DNA of 64,000 nucleotides from Taiwanofungus camphoratus (lineage: Eukaryota; Basidiomycota; Agaricomycetes; Polyporales; Taiwanofungaceae): the NCBI GenBank assembly GCA_003999685.1, contig CP021223.1, positions 1,860,001 to 1,924,000 on the forward strand, written 5' to 3'. Positions 48,247 to 59,243 of the stretch are shown here, one piece after another. How positions within the stretch are numbered: the first letter of the stretch is position 1; every line of letters begins with the position of its first letter. Below the pieces are notes generated by a model. That model was not told the DNA's origin. It saw only the letters and a program-made list of their open reading frames with translations, and did not search any database. Made by a program: the position numbers and the translations under genes.

Positions 48247-50176
48247 ATGGGTTCTACGTCTTCCAAGCCCACTTCGGTCGCCGTCACTGGGGACGGCCAC
48301 GACGAGAAGCGTGTCGCCCTCAACGAGATCGTCTCCTCTCTCTCGTCCCTCCAGCTTAGAACTGCGACCTCGGAGGATGGCTCCCTGTCGTTGGCGAACA
48401 TCGAGTCATGGGAAGAGGAGGTCTCTTCCCAGCCGAAGCTGCAGCTCGCCCGTACCATCCTGAATCACACGAACATCAAGTCGACCTTGATGTCGCGGTC
48501 GGCACAGATCGCTGATGCGCATGTCTTCAACACCGAAGTCGACTTCAAGACGGGTCCCATCACCAATCAGAAGTCGTCAGGCCGGTGTTGGCTCTTTGCC
48601 ACTACCAACGTCCTCAGGTACAACATCATGAAGAAGCTGAACCTCGATGACTTCCAGCTCTCGCAGGTATATAATGGGAAGTTGTTAAGACTTGACGGTC
48701 AACTAAACGTGACAATGTATTCGTCAGGCGTACTTGTTTTTCTGGGACAAATTGAACAAGTCGAACTACTACCTCGAGCTCACCATTCAGCATGCAGATC
48801 TCCCCATCGACGAGCGACTCGTCGTACACACATCGGGCGACCTCATCAGCGACGGCGGCCAATGGGACATGGTCGTCAATTTGCTTGAGGTAAATGCATC
48901 TCAAGCAACAATGATCAACAATGTCTGGAACGCTCTGAACTGACATTGTTCTAGAACTATGGCGTCGTCCCGCAACCCATCTATCCCGAATCTTTGCACT
49001 CCTCCCTCTCCTCTCCAATCAATAGCCTTCTCAAGACGAAGCTACGTGAGCATGCGCTCATCTTGCGCTCGCTCGCCTCATCTCTGCGTGCGTCGTCCGA
49101 GACGCTCTCCGAAGAGGCGATTCTGCGTACCCTGCGTGCCAAGAAAGAGGAGCTCATGAAGGAAGTGTACACGATCATGACAGCGACTCTCGGCGTCCCC
49201 CTGAAGGCGGGAGACAAGTTTGTGTGGGATTACTACGATAAGGACGGCAAGGCGGGCCGCTGGGAAGGTACCCCTCGCGAGTTCTATAGAGCGTTCTTGA
49301 ACGAAAAGACTGCGGTAAGTAGAATCTGGTCCACTCAACCATTTCGGGACTCAGTGGATTTGTATTCTGTGCAGCCATCTGAGTCGTTTTCGCTCATCAA
49401 CGACCCGCGCAACGAGTATGGCAAACTCTACTCTGTCGACAAGCTTGGCAACGTATGGGGCGGACGCGAGGTGCTCTGTGAGTGTCTATGTGCTGTGCTC
49501 AGTCTCAGGGGTGCTTACTACCAGTGATCGCAGACGTGAATACGGAGATCGAAATCCTGAAGAATGCTGTGGTCAAGATGGTCAAGGCTGGTCAGCCCGT
49601 GTTCTTCGGATGCGATGTCGGCCAGTTCTCCGACAGAGATCTTGGCATCATGGATACTGCGCTTTTTGAGTATGAGGTACGCATTAAAACACTTGTGCTC
49701 AGTCTCATAAATCCATTGCCGAAATTCGCTGATCGTGCCATCAGTCTGCATTCGATATCACTCTGGGCCTTTCGAAGGCGGACCGCTTGCGGACAAGCGA
49801 GTCGGCCATGACGCACGCGATGGTCATCTCCGGCGTGCACCTCGACCCGGCGACAGGCAAACCGGTGCGCTACAAGGTCGAGAACTCGTGGGGCGATGCG
49901 CCGGGGAACAAGGGCTATTTCATGATGACTAACGCGTGGTTCGAGCAGTGCGTGGACCTGGTTTTTCGTCAGTGCTGTGCGTGCGCTGATGGTCATGTTG
50001 CGCAGATTTGTGTACCAGGTTGTCGTTCCGAAAGCTTTTGCACCGAAGGAGCTCGTCAACGTGTTTGAGAGCGGCGAAAAGACGCTCCTGCCCCTCTGGG
50101 ATCCGATGGTCTGTCTGTGTCGTTGGCTCGTGTAGTTCATACTGACCCTTCTCTTCTACAGGGCGCGCTGGCATGA
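48247..50176 (+). CDS. LAP3: Bleomycin hydrolase-type cysteine aminopeptidase (C1B)
   Basis: It is a cytosolic papain-fold aminopeptidase of the Blh1/Lap3/PepC family. Exons 48247-48666, 48728-48889, 48955-49314, 49375-49477, 49534-49676, 49745-49947, 50006-50108 and 50162-50176 give 502 residues, close to the yeast length of 483. The catalytic triad is visible: Cys114 in KSSGRCWLFATTN, His420 in MTHAMVISGVH and Asn443 in KVENSWGD. The C-terminus, LWDPMGALA, is the family's conserved tail that reaches the active site in the hexamer and trims substrates; here it comes from a 15-nt last exon. The N-terminus MGSTSSKP fits an N-myristoylation signal (Gly2, Ser6), unlike the plain cytosolic form. 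The first ATG was chosen because the leader upstream has no open extension. Confidence 0.94.
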
Positions 50177-50731
50177 GGGAGGACTGAATTGAAGTACAAT
50201 GTGAAGGATTCTTCCAAAGCTACGTACGACTCGGGATGTATATGTGCTATTCTCGAATTGCAATGCATATGTAGACGCGACTCGAGCGCCCCACATCAAA
50301 TTGTGCAACTCTGGTCGTATTTTCCTGTATTCAGGGTCAGGTAGCATTACTTCGGAATTAGCTTGCGGCGAAAAGGAAGCCTTCGTAGACAATAGGTCAA
50401 ACGAGAAGTAATAAGAGATTATCATGCGAAAAAATTACTTAGCACTCAGAGTGCTCATTGCCCCAGTCGAAGCGCTCAGGTGCTTTACACGTGACTTCTG
50501 CTTCACCTCCGAGTCTCACCATAAGCACAGCGACGCCAGCGTCTCGAGCTTGAGCAATGGCAACTCGCAAGTTCGCAGATCCCACAAAGTACCATCTTAG
50601 CCCAAAGGGGTTCTGGAAGAAATTCAGTGTGTAATTGTTACCAGTGTCTCTTGTAGAATTGACGCTAAGTGTGCGTGGCCTTGCAAGGGGATGCCGTCGT
50701 TGTGAACCCAGAGATACCTAGCGGCCTCCCT
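50177..50731. other. Intergenic region with an antisense open stretch
   Basis: It contains the 3' flank of the peptidase gene and the 5' flank of the small gene. On the minus strand an open segment runs through 50439-50612 (see the separate entry). No other feature is seen. Confidence 0.45.
50439..50612 (-). other. Unassigned minus-strand open segment, possible exon
   Basis: Read on the minus strand, a TTCCAG acceptor-like site at 50612 is followed by an open frame with GLRWYFVGSANLRVAIAQAR and EVTCKAPERFDWGNEHSEC, then a stop at 50439. A second open piece upstream (YLWVHNDGIPLQGHAHLA, about 50645-50800) could join it through a 29-nt intron, but that is shorter than every other intron here. 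It also overlaps the 5' exon of the plus-strand gene. I do not recognise the peptide. Confidence 0.25.
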
Positions 50732-51269
50732 ATGCAGGGCGTATTCAGGTATCCTCCTCCAGGCTCGAGGCCCGAGAAATATGCTACGCCTGCCACTAAA
50801 GGTTTGTTGTGCATCCGCACTCAGCTTCTCGATTTATGCTGACCATTCATCAACGTAGCGTCCGACCCTGCGCAGAACCCATACTGGAAGCGCGACGTTC
50901 GGCGTGCATACCCACAACTATCGGTCGTTACGCAGAATGAGCTTTCATCTTTGCTTATCCAACACTCCCAGGCACAAGCGTATGTTCAATTCATGCATCA
51001 TGGGTGCCGACCTTGTGTTTATGTTCTATCTCAGTGTTGCTGCTCCAGCTGAAGGCAAGGAAACCGACAGATCCTCCGTCCCAGCGCCAGCAAAGGAACC
51101 TTTAGATCTCGCTACTGCCATCGCCACTGTTTCATCTGCTGGCAAGGTGTTTACGGAGTCTAAGCTGCCCCCGTCGCCTCCCACTTGGCACAGACGCTGG
51201 ATCCCTGAGCGGAGGCCGGATGCCCCCCACGATCCTCATGCCTACTTCCCTATGTTGCTATACAAGTAG
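50732..51269 (+). CDS. Small conserved fungal protein of unknown function
   Basis: Exons 50732-50801, 50859-50979 and 51035-51269 give 141 residues. The N-terminal half (RYPPPGSRPEKYATPATKA, then NPYWKRDVRRAYPQLSVVTQ) looks like a conserved domain. The middle is Ala/Pro-rich and the end (PPTWHRRWIPERRPDAPHD) is basic and Pro-rich. The style resembles fungal accessory subunits of mitochondrial complex I, but I cannot match it to a named subunit from memory and give no function. No signal peptide or membrane segment is seen. All splice phases close and the introns are 57 and 55 bp. Confidence 0.7.
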
Positions 51270-51553
51270 AGTCGTGATAGACAATGAATGCCTCTCTTTA
51301 CCTGAGCGTTGTCTTTATACGAGGTCTTTAACAATGTTAAGGCATGTGCTGTCCACACGCGTGGAGTACGGGCGTCGAGATACATGCGGGTTTATTAGTA
51401 TGGGTGGAATGCTTCCATTGCTACTCGTCACGACTGATTCGCTGTGACCCTCGTCAACGTCCTCTTCGCCCTTTCCTGTCATGTCAAGAAGCTCACGAGC
51501 ACCGTCCGCTGTAGCAAATATTGCCAAATAACATACAGCAGCCCTCCGCGACG

Positions 51554-53088
51554 ATGAATGCCCAATCTGCAGTACCGCCGTCCGCTCTCGCTGGCTCTTC
51601 CCCAGCAGCTCAAGAGGCAGCCTTTGCCGACGATCCCCGCGTGCACTTCGATCGAGCCTCGGGGACGTGGCGTTTGGAAAATGATGATGGGAGTGAGCTA
51701 GAGTACGATGCAGCGAAGGGTGCTTGGGTCCCTGTGGTAAGTATTACATGTCGGAACATGTATGCGCGAACATCGGCTGATACTTTCGGCGTGCGTGCTA
51801 GGTAGATGAAGACCTTGTAAAGACGCAGCAGGCGGCGTACTCTGTTGCCGGCGTGGACGAAGAAGTGAGTGGGGCGTAGCTGTCGTTCACGCCCGCTGAA
51901 TGGTTGCATCTAGACCCCTGCTGCCCCCGTCCTCAAGCGGGCGAACAAGAAGCGCAAAGAGCCCGAAGACTACACCTCCAGTACCGTCGGCTTGAGCACC
52001 TCCAACAAGCGCGGCAAGAAGGGCAACTCTGCCTCTGCATCAACCTCGAACGGTCCGCCAGCGGCACCTGAGCGGAAGCCGAAGAACACCGCAGTCTACG
52101 TCACAGGTCTGCCTCCGGACACTGAGGCGGACGAGATTGTTGTGCGCTTCTCCAAGTTCGGTTTGATTGAGGAGGACGACGAAGGCCATCCAAAAGTAAA
52201 ACTGTACGCGCGCGATGACGGCACATTCAGCGGCGATGCTCTTGTGGTGTACTTCAAAGAAGAGTCGGTCGACCTTGCGGTGAGCTTGCTGGACGATGAT
52301 GAATTGCGGATTGGCGATTCGAACACCAAAATGCATGTGCAACGGGCAGAGTTCGGTCATAAGCACGAACGTGAAGGAGGCGGTGGCGAGATGAAACCAC
52401 GGAAGACGATGGAGGACAAGAAGAGAGCGACACGACGGATCGGAAAGATGCAGAAGTCCGTACAGTGCATTTCTTACGGACATCAGGTTCCGGCTTATGT
52501 CGTCTGACGTCTCTACCAGAAAGCTGGGCGAATGGGACGACGAGGATGGCTTCGGACCTTCCATCACCGAGGAAGACAAGACTGCGGCTTCAAACAAGAA
52601 CAGCCGAGTTGTTGTGCTGAAGTATATGTTCACTTTGCAGGAGCTAGAAGAGGATGCGTCTCTGTTACTGGACCTGAAGGAAGATGTACGGGAGGAATGC
52701 TCTATGCTGGGCGAAGTAACAAATGTAGTCTTGTATGACGTATGTTCTCAACTCTTTCGACCACTCAGCTCCTAACGTGTTGAATCTACTTTCCGCTAAC
52801 AGAAAGAACCCGAAGGTGTCATGACAGTGAAGTTCCGCGACTTACTCAGCGCGCAGGCCTGTGTACTTGTTAGCCCTTTGTCCTTTCTGATTCGGACTAT
52901 TATTAACTTACATACTCAAGAAAATGCATGGGCGGTTTTTTGCCGGACGACGCATCGAAGCTTCGCTTTATGCAGGAAAGCAGCGCTTCAAGCGGAGCGC
53001 CGACGAACCTTTGGAAGGTGGTGGTGATGAGGGAGAGAAGAAACGGCTGGATGACTTTGCAAAGTGGCTGATGACCGAGGGCGATTGA
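51554..53088 (+). CDS. CUS2: CUS2/Tat-SF1 family U2 snRNP-associated RNA-binding protein
   Basis: This is a nuclear splicing factor that in yeast binds U2 snRNA and the SF3b protein. Exons 51554-51736, 51802-51864, 51914-52455, 52520-52739, 52803-52868 and 52921-53088 give 413 residues. Order: an N-terminal region with FDRASGTWRLEN; a Lys-rich stretch (NKKRKEPED); RRM1 near 140-225, with RNP2 in AVYVTGLPP and a degenerate RNP1; a linker with KLGEWDDEDGFGP; and a C-terminal U2AF-homology motif near 290-395 (RVVVLKYMF, NVVLYD, GVMTVKFRD). The UHM also has the helix-loop GRFFAGRRIEASLY, which should bind Trp-containing ligands. An in-frame TTG upstream is ignored. It converges with the lipid kinase gene, with 167 bp between the stops. 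Confidence 0.9.
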
Positions 53089-53255
53089 TTTTACCGGATA
53101 TGACAGGGAAAGTGATTGAGGTATAGTCTCAACTTTCTTTCATCTAACATCTATGATGTACTGTGAAATGCCAATCAATTGCAATATTGTACATCCTATT
53201 CAGAAGCCGTAAAACAGTCCAAAAACATGAGGATCATCTAGGAAGTAATGTCTCG

Positions 53256-56200
53256 CTAACAGCATGAGAACATCGGTTTTGTATTAACAGTCTCTAACCG
53301 CTATGAAAATTGTCATCAGAGCGGTGAAACATGCAACAAAGAATGAGGTCTTACCTCAACGACCATTAAACGTTGTTTGGGACTCTCAACTGTGACCTGC
53401 ATCCAATCTAAACTTGGTCGGGCCGTGCTTTGTCCACCGTGGTTTGGCCAGCGCGTATGCAATATTGAAGGCGAAACCTCAAGCTGTGATGTGGACTTCG
53501 ACATCGCAATCATATCTTCTTCTGTCATGGAGTTTGACAGAACATCCTCCGGTACTGCCGGAAGACGCTCTGAACGCGCAGATGGGGACAACACGTCTGT
53601 TGAAGATTGTCGTGCTTGATCCTTCGATGTGGATGATGACGCAGACGTCGATGCGGACTGTGTGCACGATGCTTCGCCTACGTCGACCTCCTCGTCATCA
53701 TCCACCACGCTCTCCTCGACCCCGAGCCGCTTCAAACCTGCTTCAACAGCGTCAAGCCGCTCCATATGCTCCAACACAGTGACTCCCGTTGTTGCTGGGT
53801 GCACGAGCGAGAATTTGGTGGAGAACGATACAGGACGAGGGCCGCCCGGACACTCTGAGGATACTCGGCGCATTGGGGGAGGAAATTCAGATGCACTTTG
53901 GCTGCGTATCCGTTTGGGTAATGGCATCGTGTTCACTGACGCATGTGGCGACGCTGTAGGCGGTTGTGACGGTGGTACCGCTCCGTTTGCTATATCCGAG
54001 AGCATGTCATCAGTGACTTCCACTTCGTCGTCCCACACTAGGACTTTCTGACGACGAGTGAGCTCCAGAGGGCCTGTTCACCGTTAGCTATAAACCTGAA
54101 GCGTAGCAGGTAGCCGCACCTTCGTCCTAGATATTTGTGTCAGTCAGTGAAGTAAATCATGTGATTGAACGTACAGCATGTTTCAATGATTGCACAATAT
54201 TCCATGCTTGCCCTTTGACTACTGCTAATTGTCTCTAGTGCATCAAATTATGAGTGTAAAATCATGAGTGGTGTGTGCAGTTCACCCACACTGAACATTT
54301 TGGGGTGGAAGTCAGGGTCGACTGCAAACAACTTACGCAGTTGATACGTAGTTTCAGACCACCACAACTTAGATGTCAAAAGAGGTAAGAAATGGTCTCG
54401 AGTTTTCTGACTAAACGGGCGTCCAATAATAGTGACAGGAAGATACAGCCATCCATAAGTATATGAGCGCCAGCCACGAGGATGTTCATGAGGAAAAGAC
54501 AACGAGTTGTCTATAGCCGCTATGTGAATATGGGGTTGTCGTGTGTATGGGAGGTGAGGGTTTGAATACCCGGGTTGCGAGTATGTAGGTGCGATAGAGG
54601 CCCCTGCGCCCAGCTGTAGACTACAAGTTGCAGGTTCGTTCCGACGCAGTTCTGTCATCACCGGCATCTCGAGTCGTGAAATTCGCGACGGCGCGACGTC
54701 AACTAAAGACTTTCCGTGATCGAAGTCGCAATATTTGATCATATAATTGTCCGCACCACGATCCGTATTCAGCATAAGATAGTCTGGAGATATCGAAACT
54801 ATGAGGTGATTCAGTATATGAGGCAGCCCTCGTACCAAGAATGACCAATCTGTGAGTAGAAAAGGATTGATGAGTGATTGTATGAGCTAGAAGGAGCATT
54901 GCCTACTTCTCCAATTCTTCGCGGAAGCTGTCTTGCAAAGCAGGGGTCCAGTAGAACGGCTGACCTAATCGGCTCTCGGTCGCATCGAAAAGAACGCGTT
55001 CATCTTCTCGATCATCTTCGTCAAACATGTCCTCTTCATCGCCAGTCCTGCCGCATACAATTTTCAGAATACCTAGGGATTTTTTAGAGAGGTTTCCCTT
55101 CCGGTGATTTGAGTCATCGAAGGTATCTGAGATCGCACGGCCAGGCCATGGATGCTCTCGGAGAAAGTCAGACGCATCTAGAAAGATGTCATACAGTGGG
55201 TAATGAGACGCGACGCGCAGAAAGTACCTGTGTAGCCATGGAGAAAATATTGCATGCTACCAATCTTCTCTGGCAATGGCTTGCCTTTCTTCGCTGCATT
55301 CCTGTCAATCCAGTCGTAGAAAAATGCCTTTCATAACATGTGCTTAGCACGAACGGTGAATTTGCGACTATTCTAGGAACGTACTGGACTCGATAGGGAC
55401 GCCAGCTGCGTGCGAGGTACTATGTGAAGGTTCAAACGGTCATCAAGTAGCGAAGCAGCCGCCTCGGAAATATAGCTGCGCAAAAAATGTAAGCACAAGC
55501 TTGAGACACGACATTGTGTCATGAAACCTGAGATTGGGAATTAGACAAGCGCGCCCGAAGGGTATGATCCATTTAAACTGTCTATGAAGCCATTTCGTGG
55601 TCTGTAGTCATCACCATTGCTTAGATCAGCTTTTGGAAAGTGAGGGAGTTGCTATACCTTGGGGTTGAGTCGTCCGTATGGTTCCTCGTCCTTTGGTTTA
55701 AATACGCTGGTTTACCGTCAGTTCATGGATGATATCACACATATTTGAGAGAGCCTCACGCCACAGTTTGAACACGACCTTCAACCTTAGCTCGCGCAAA
55801 ATAGGATCCTGATGACCCCTTGCTGATCATCTTTGGGTGAAGTCCATCTGCAATAGCATCTCGCACTGATTGCACCAGTCTTCTTTCGTCAGTCATGCCA
55901 CGGGAGCGCTCTATGTGGCATAGACACACCTATCGAAGTCTTCCTGTGGCATTGGTGTCTTATGATCTAGTGTCTTCACCTACGAATAATTACCGCCATT
56001 TAGCGCTAGCTTCGTCTGCAAACCACATGAGCTTACCGGTCCACTTTCAACGGCCACTGCAGCAATAGGAGGGCCAAACACACTGTGCAATATCTCCTTC
56101 CGGGAATAATCCTCCGCCTTTTTTCTTCGTTTCATCTTCTGGGCAATAGACTCTGTCCATCTTGCACCAAGCTCTCAGCTTTATACAAATACACATTGGC

Positions 56201-56503
56201 AGCAATCTAAGTACCTCTTAAAAGCACTGTCCAGTTTGCTGAGGTCGATATTGCCTGGGCGGTGAGGGCGTCGCAGTCTGGGAGACGGTTGCGACAGGCC
56301 CTCCCCGACATCTACCTCCTCGTCGACATTCTGGGCAAGGGGTTGATACTCCGAGCGGTTCGGCATCAAAGTACTCGTTCCGCACGCTTGAGACTTGTAG
56401 AAATAAGTACCCTGTAATAACGAACGCGCGAAACGATGCAGTCACAGGTTGGCACAGAACAGCGCGTGGTCTAGAGCCTTACCGAGATTGGTAACCGGGA
56501 CAT
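53256..56503 (-). CDS. LSB6: Type II phosphatidylinositol 4-kinase
   Basis: It makes PI4P on Golgi, vacuole, endosome or plasma membranes. Exons: 56483-56503, 56215-56411, 56037-56160, 55930-55979, 55760-55879, 55658-55706, 55528-55601, 55385-55475, 55228-55327, 54907-55177, 54836-54849, 54290-54783, 54175-54234, 54120-54126, 53355-54073, 53256-53300; 811 residues. Visible: a glycine-rich nucleotide loop (SKGSSGSYFARAK) and VFKPKDEEPYG; LIPNLSYISEAAASLLDDRL; the catalytic loop LMLNTDRGADN (371-383); the metal-binding AIDNSLSFP (Asp462); and GWLYLPVTIIGRPFS. These are type II hallmarks. The long C-terminal part is Ser-rich. The last 15-residue exon ends KPMFSCC, whose cysteines could be lipidated. 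Two micro-exons, 14 and 7 nt, are needed to keep the catalytic region in frame. The last exon is inferred from the intron borders and is less certain. Confidence 0.9.
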
Positions 56504-57894
56504 TGTCTCCTAGTTGAGCCTTACTTACATATATACTTACTATCATTGACCGGTGTATCGTAAAAAAAATTTGTATGGACCCCTAGTACGCCATGTACGC
56601 TACATATTTAAGATTTGAAGGCAAAATCATTCTTTTGCTGGAGATAGTACGAGAGCGCGATAGCTAGTCAGTGCGAGTAGTCTGCTTTCTAACACGGCCT
56701 TATTGGTAGGGTGAAAAGTTTATTCGGAGCTTGTAATCTACGCAGTGCTTTCTTGACGGAGATACAAAACTCTCGTAATCATGATTACGTCTCTGTCTCC
56801 TCTAGTCTCGTGCACATCTACCCCTGCTCTCATGGATACTGCCACCATTAAGGATGAAGGCCGAGTTGTAAAGTTGGGAATAGCGGAGTTGTATGATAGA
56901 GATGGCTGGCGAGATCCTTGAGCTTAAGAAGACTTTCCCCAGAGGTCCAGTCATAGAGTATCCAGTCACCCATGGCACATTTAATATCAAAGCAATAAAT
57001 ACATGGCCCAAAATAGCATACAAGAGCACAAGAGGCCTCTGAGTGAGGACAACAACATGGAAGAGTTCCTCAAACATGATGCATTGCAGACATGTTCACT
57101 AAAGTTGGTCTTGTTTGGTTGGCACACATGATTCAAAACTCCACAACAATGACCTACTGATAAGGGGTGGTGTAGACAGCAGACATCAGATAAGGATATC
57201 CAGAGCCTGTGAAGGTTGAAGAAATTGTCTATGTCACCTTTGGGAGACTAAGTGCAACCACCTTGGATCAGGATATTGACCACTTTTCCATGGCAGACAA
57301 TTGAGGCTCTTCAGTGTCTTTACTAATGGGCAGCTCGCAATGCATGTCTATTAGTCCATGATCCTTATAAAAAATATTTCCTATCACCAGTGAGATGTTC
57401 ACATAGGGTGTTGTGCTCAACATCAAAGTGTTCTGCTGCCACACAAAAAGACTATGATTACAAATGGCTGAGCAAGCACATTGTAGTCACTGTTCATAGT
57501 CAGGACTATGTCTTTTTGTCATTAATCCTGTGATCAAATTGAAGTTGGAACAACAAGAGTCTGAGTGCAGAACAGCTGTGGTTTTGATATAGCAATATGA
57601 CACTGAGCTGTATAATTGCATCACTTTCACCATTGTTTTTAGAGTTGTCAAGACACAGAACTATGACAAATTTGATTCATTTTGATGCTATGTATTAGTA
57701 CTATGCATTCACCAGCTTTGTACAATTTTTTGTAAATTGTGAATAACTCTGTAACAACATTATCTTGTGATCTCAGAATTTCAGCAATGAATACAAAAAG
57801 GTCTTAGCTACAGAACTGTCTACTAGTATTTGTACAAAATGACAATGAGAATGTGTCAGAACAGTATCAAGACAACAGTGTCATTTGAAAGTGT
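56504..57894. other. Intergenic stretch and AT-rich transposon debris
   Basis: 56504-56800 is normal flank of the kinase gene, including its promoter. From 56800 the DNA is AT-rich and CpG-poor, with short decayed open pieces (for example 56802-57077, minus) that I cannot assign to a family. It ends at the LTR start at 57895. Confidence 0.4.
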
Positions 57895-58395
57895 TGTTAC
57901 CGGGGGGGTTCACCCTGATAATGCTGCAGAGGCTTGGAGTGGTGTGCAGCGAAGGGTCGAAGAGGAGCGACGGTGACGACAAGTCACGATCCTCGGTAGT
58001 CTTCAACTACAAGCCCTATGTAGTCGCGATAGTCTTTTACGGGCTTCTTGCGGTACAAGGAGCTGTGTGAAGACTAGCGTGTATTGGTACTAATGCGTAG
58101 TACACTTTAGGAAGGATGAACGAAGAGAATACGACTAGGGGAACCTCCAACAGTGGGACTCCCCTTTATACTGCCACCATCAGCCCCCAGGTATACTAGC
58201 AGCCCCCCAGAGACCGCATAAGGTGAGAGGAGTCAGCGGCCCGAAAGTACATAACTACCATGGCGTAAGCGGGGACGGTCGGCCCGTCAGTCAATCTGGG
58301 TAAATAAGGTGTGGAGGGGATGCCGCGCGTCCATGGTGTGACAAACAAAGGGAAAGAAAAAACGAACACGTCTCTGGTCCTATCCGACAGTAACA
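57895..58395 (-). repeat. 3' LTR of the chromovirus
   Basis: This 501-bp repeat starts TGTTACCGGGG and ends CGACAGTAACA, with a TGTTAC/GTAACA terminal inverted repeat. On the minus strand it is preceded by the purine-rich GGAGACGGGGGTAG. A decayed relative is at 29107-31217. Confidence 0.85.
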
Positions 58396-58436
58396 CTACC
58401 CCCGTCTCCTCTCAGGTGTCGCCCCGACACCTACCT

Positions 58437-59243
58437 TCATGACCTGGTAGCTCCCTCGTCAGGCTGCTTCGACCCACTGATTTCCGACCAGGCGGCCCCT
58501 GCCTTGGGGCATTGGTCGGTGTCGTGATCGTCAGCAAAACAATCCAGACAGCGAGGCGGGACGAAGGGCTCAACAGCCGGCTCCCCCAGTCGTGGCCGGT
58601 GGATGCAATCAGCAGCAACGTGATCGAGGCCCATGCAGAATTCGCAGGCCCCAGCCCATCGGTCCAGGGGGCGGCACTCGGGGTGGAGACAAACTGTCCA
58701 CTCGTCCTGCGTGGAGGGGGCTGGGCGCGTGATGACGGAGGAGGGTGGTAGGAGATGCTCGAGGGCGGAGACGACGTCGGTGCGGAGGAGGAAATTCAGA
58801 TGGGAGCGCGTAGCATTACAGGCCTGCCAGTACGATATACCAATTTCCCGGATGGGGCTGGCCCACCATTTGGCTTCGTCATGCTCTCCCTTCTCCCTCT
58901 CCCCTCTGTACCCCCTTATTACCTGGTCGAGGTGTAAGACGACCTCGGCCTGATGTCGAAAAATGGCAACCTGGGCCGCAAGATCGGGCCAGACAACGAG
59001 GGCGGTGTCCACCGCCGGGCGTAGTCGTTCGTTGGCCAGCACCCATCCGAGACGGTCGGCGGGGGTCAGAAAGTCGGCGGCGAGGCCAGATGTTGCTTGG
59101 CGAGGTAGGGGGACGACAATCCCCTCGGCGAAGTTGGGGAGGTTCTGCGGTCCCCGAAGAAAGGGATTCAGTGTGCGGGCATTCCCTGCGGTGAGGATGG
59201 AGGCGGCAAGGCGGGTTCGGGCGGCGTTGGTTCGATGGGACAT
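58437..59243 (-). CDS. Extra 3' ORF of the chromovirus with two CCHC knuckles
   Basis: This ATG-started frame of 268 residues lies on the minus strand downstream of pol and overlaps the 3' end of the pol frame by about 365 bp in another phase. The first ~150 residues are helical-looking with no known motif. Near the C-terminus there are two CX2CX4HX4C zinc knuckles (CEFCMGLDHVAADC and CLDCFADDHDTDQC), separated by ~25 residues, after a CLHPEC motif. Such knuckles normally bind nucleic acid in Gag. It ends 42 bp from the LTR. Its role is unknown; it could be an accessory protein or a displaced gag-like domain. Confidence 0.65.
   Translation of the reverse strand: MSHRTNAARTRLAASILTAGNARTLNPFLRGPQNLPNFAEGIVVPLPRQATSGLAADFLTPADRLGWVLANERLRPAVDTALVVWPDLAAQVAIFRHQAEVVLHLDQVIRGYRGEREKGEHDEAKWWASPIREIGISYWQACNATRSHLNFLLRTDVVSALEHLLPPSSVITRPAPSTQDEWTVCLHPECRPLDRWAGACEFCMGLDHVAADCIHRPRLGEPAVEPFVPPRCLDCFADDHDTDQCPKAGAAWSEISGSKQPDEGATRS

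Noticed and set aside
53316-53354. End of the lipid kinase frame at HSLLHVSPL
   Set aside because: A GTAAGA donor and a 54-bp intron lead to a more family-like C-terminus ending FSCC, so the read-through tail is treated as intron.
56802-57077. 91-residue minus-strand open frame
   Set aside because: It is hydrophobic but lies in CpG-poor debris, and no domain or splice partner is seen.
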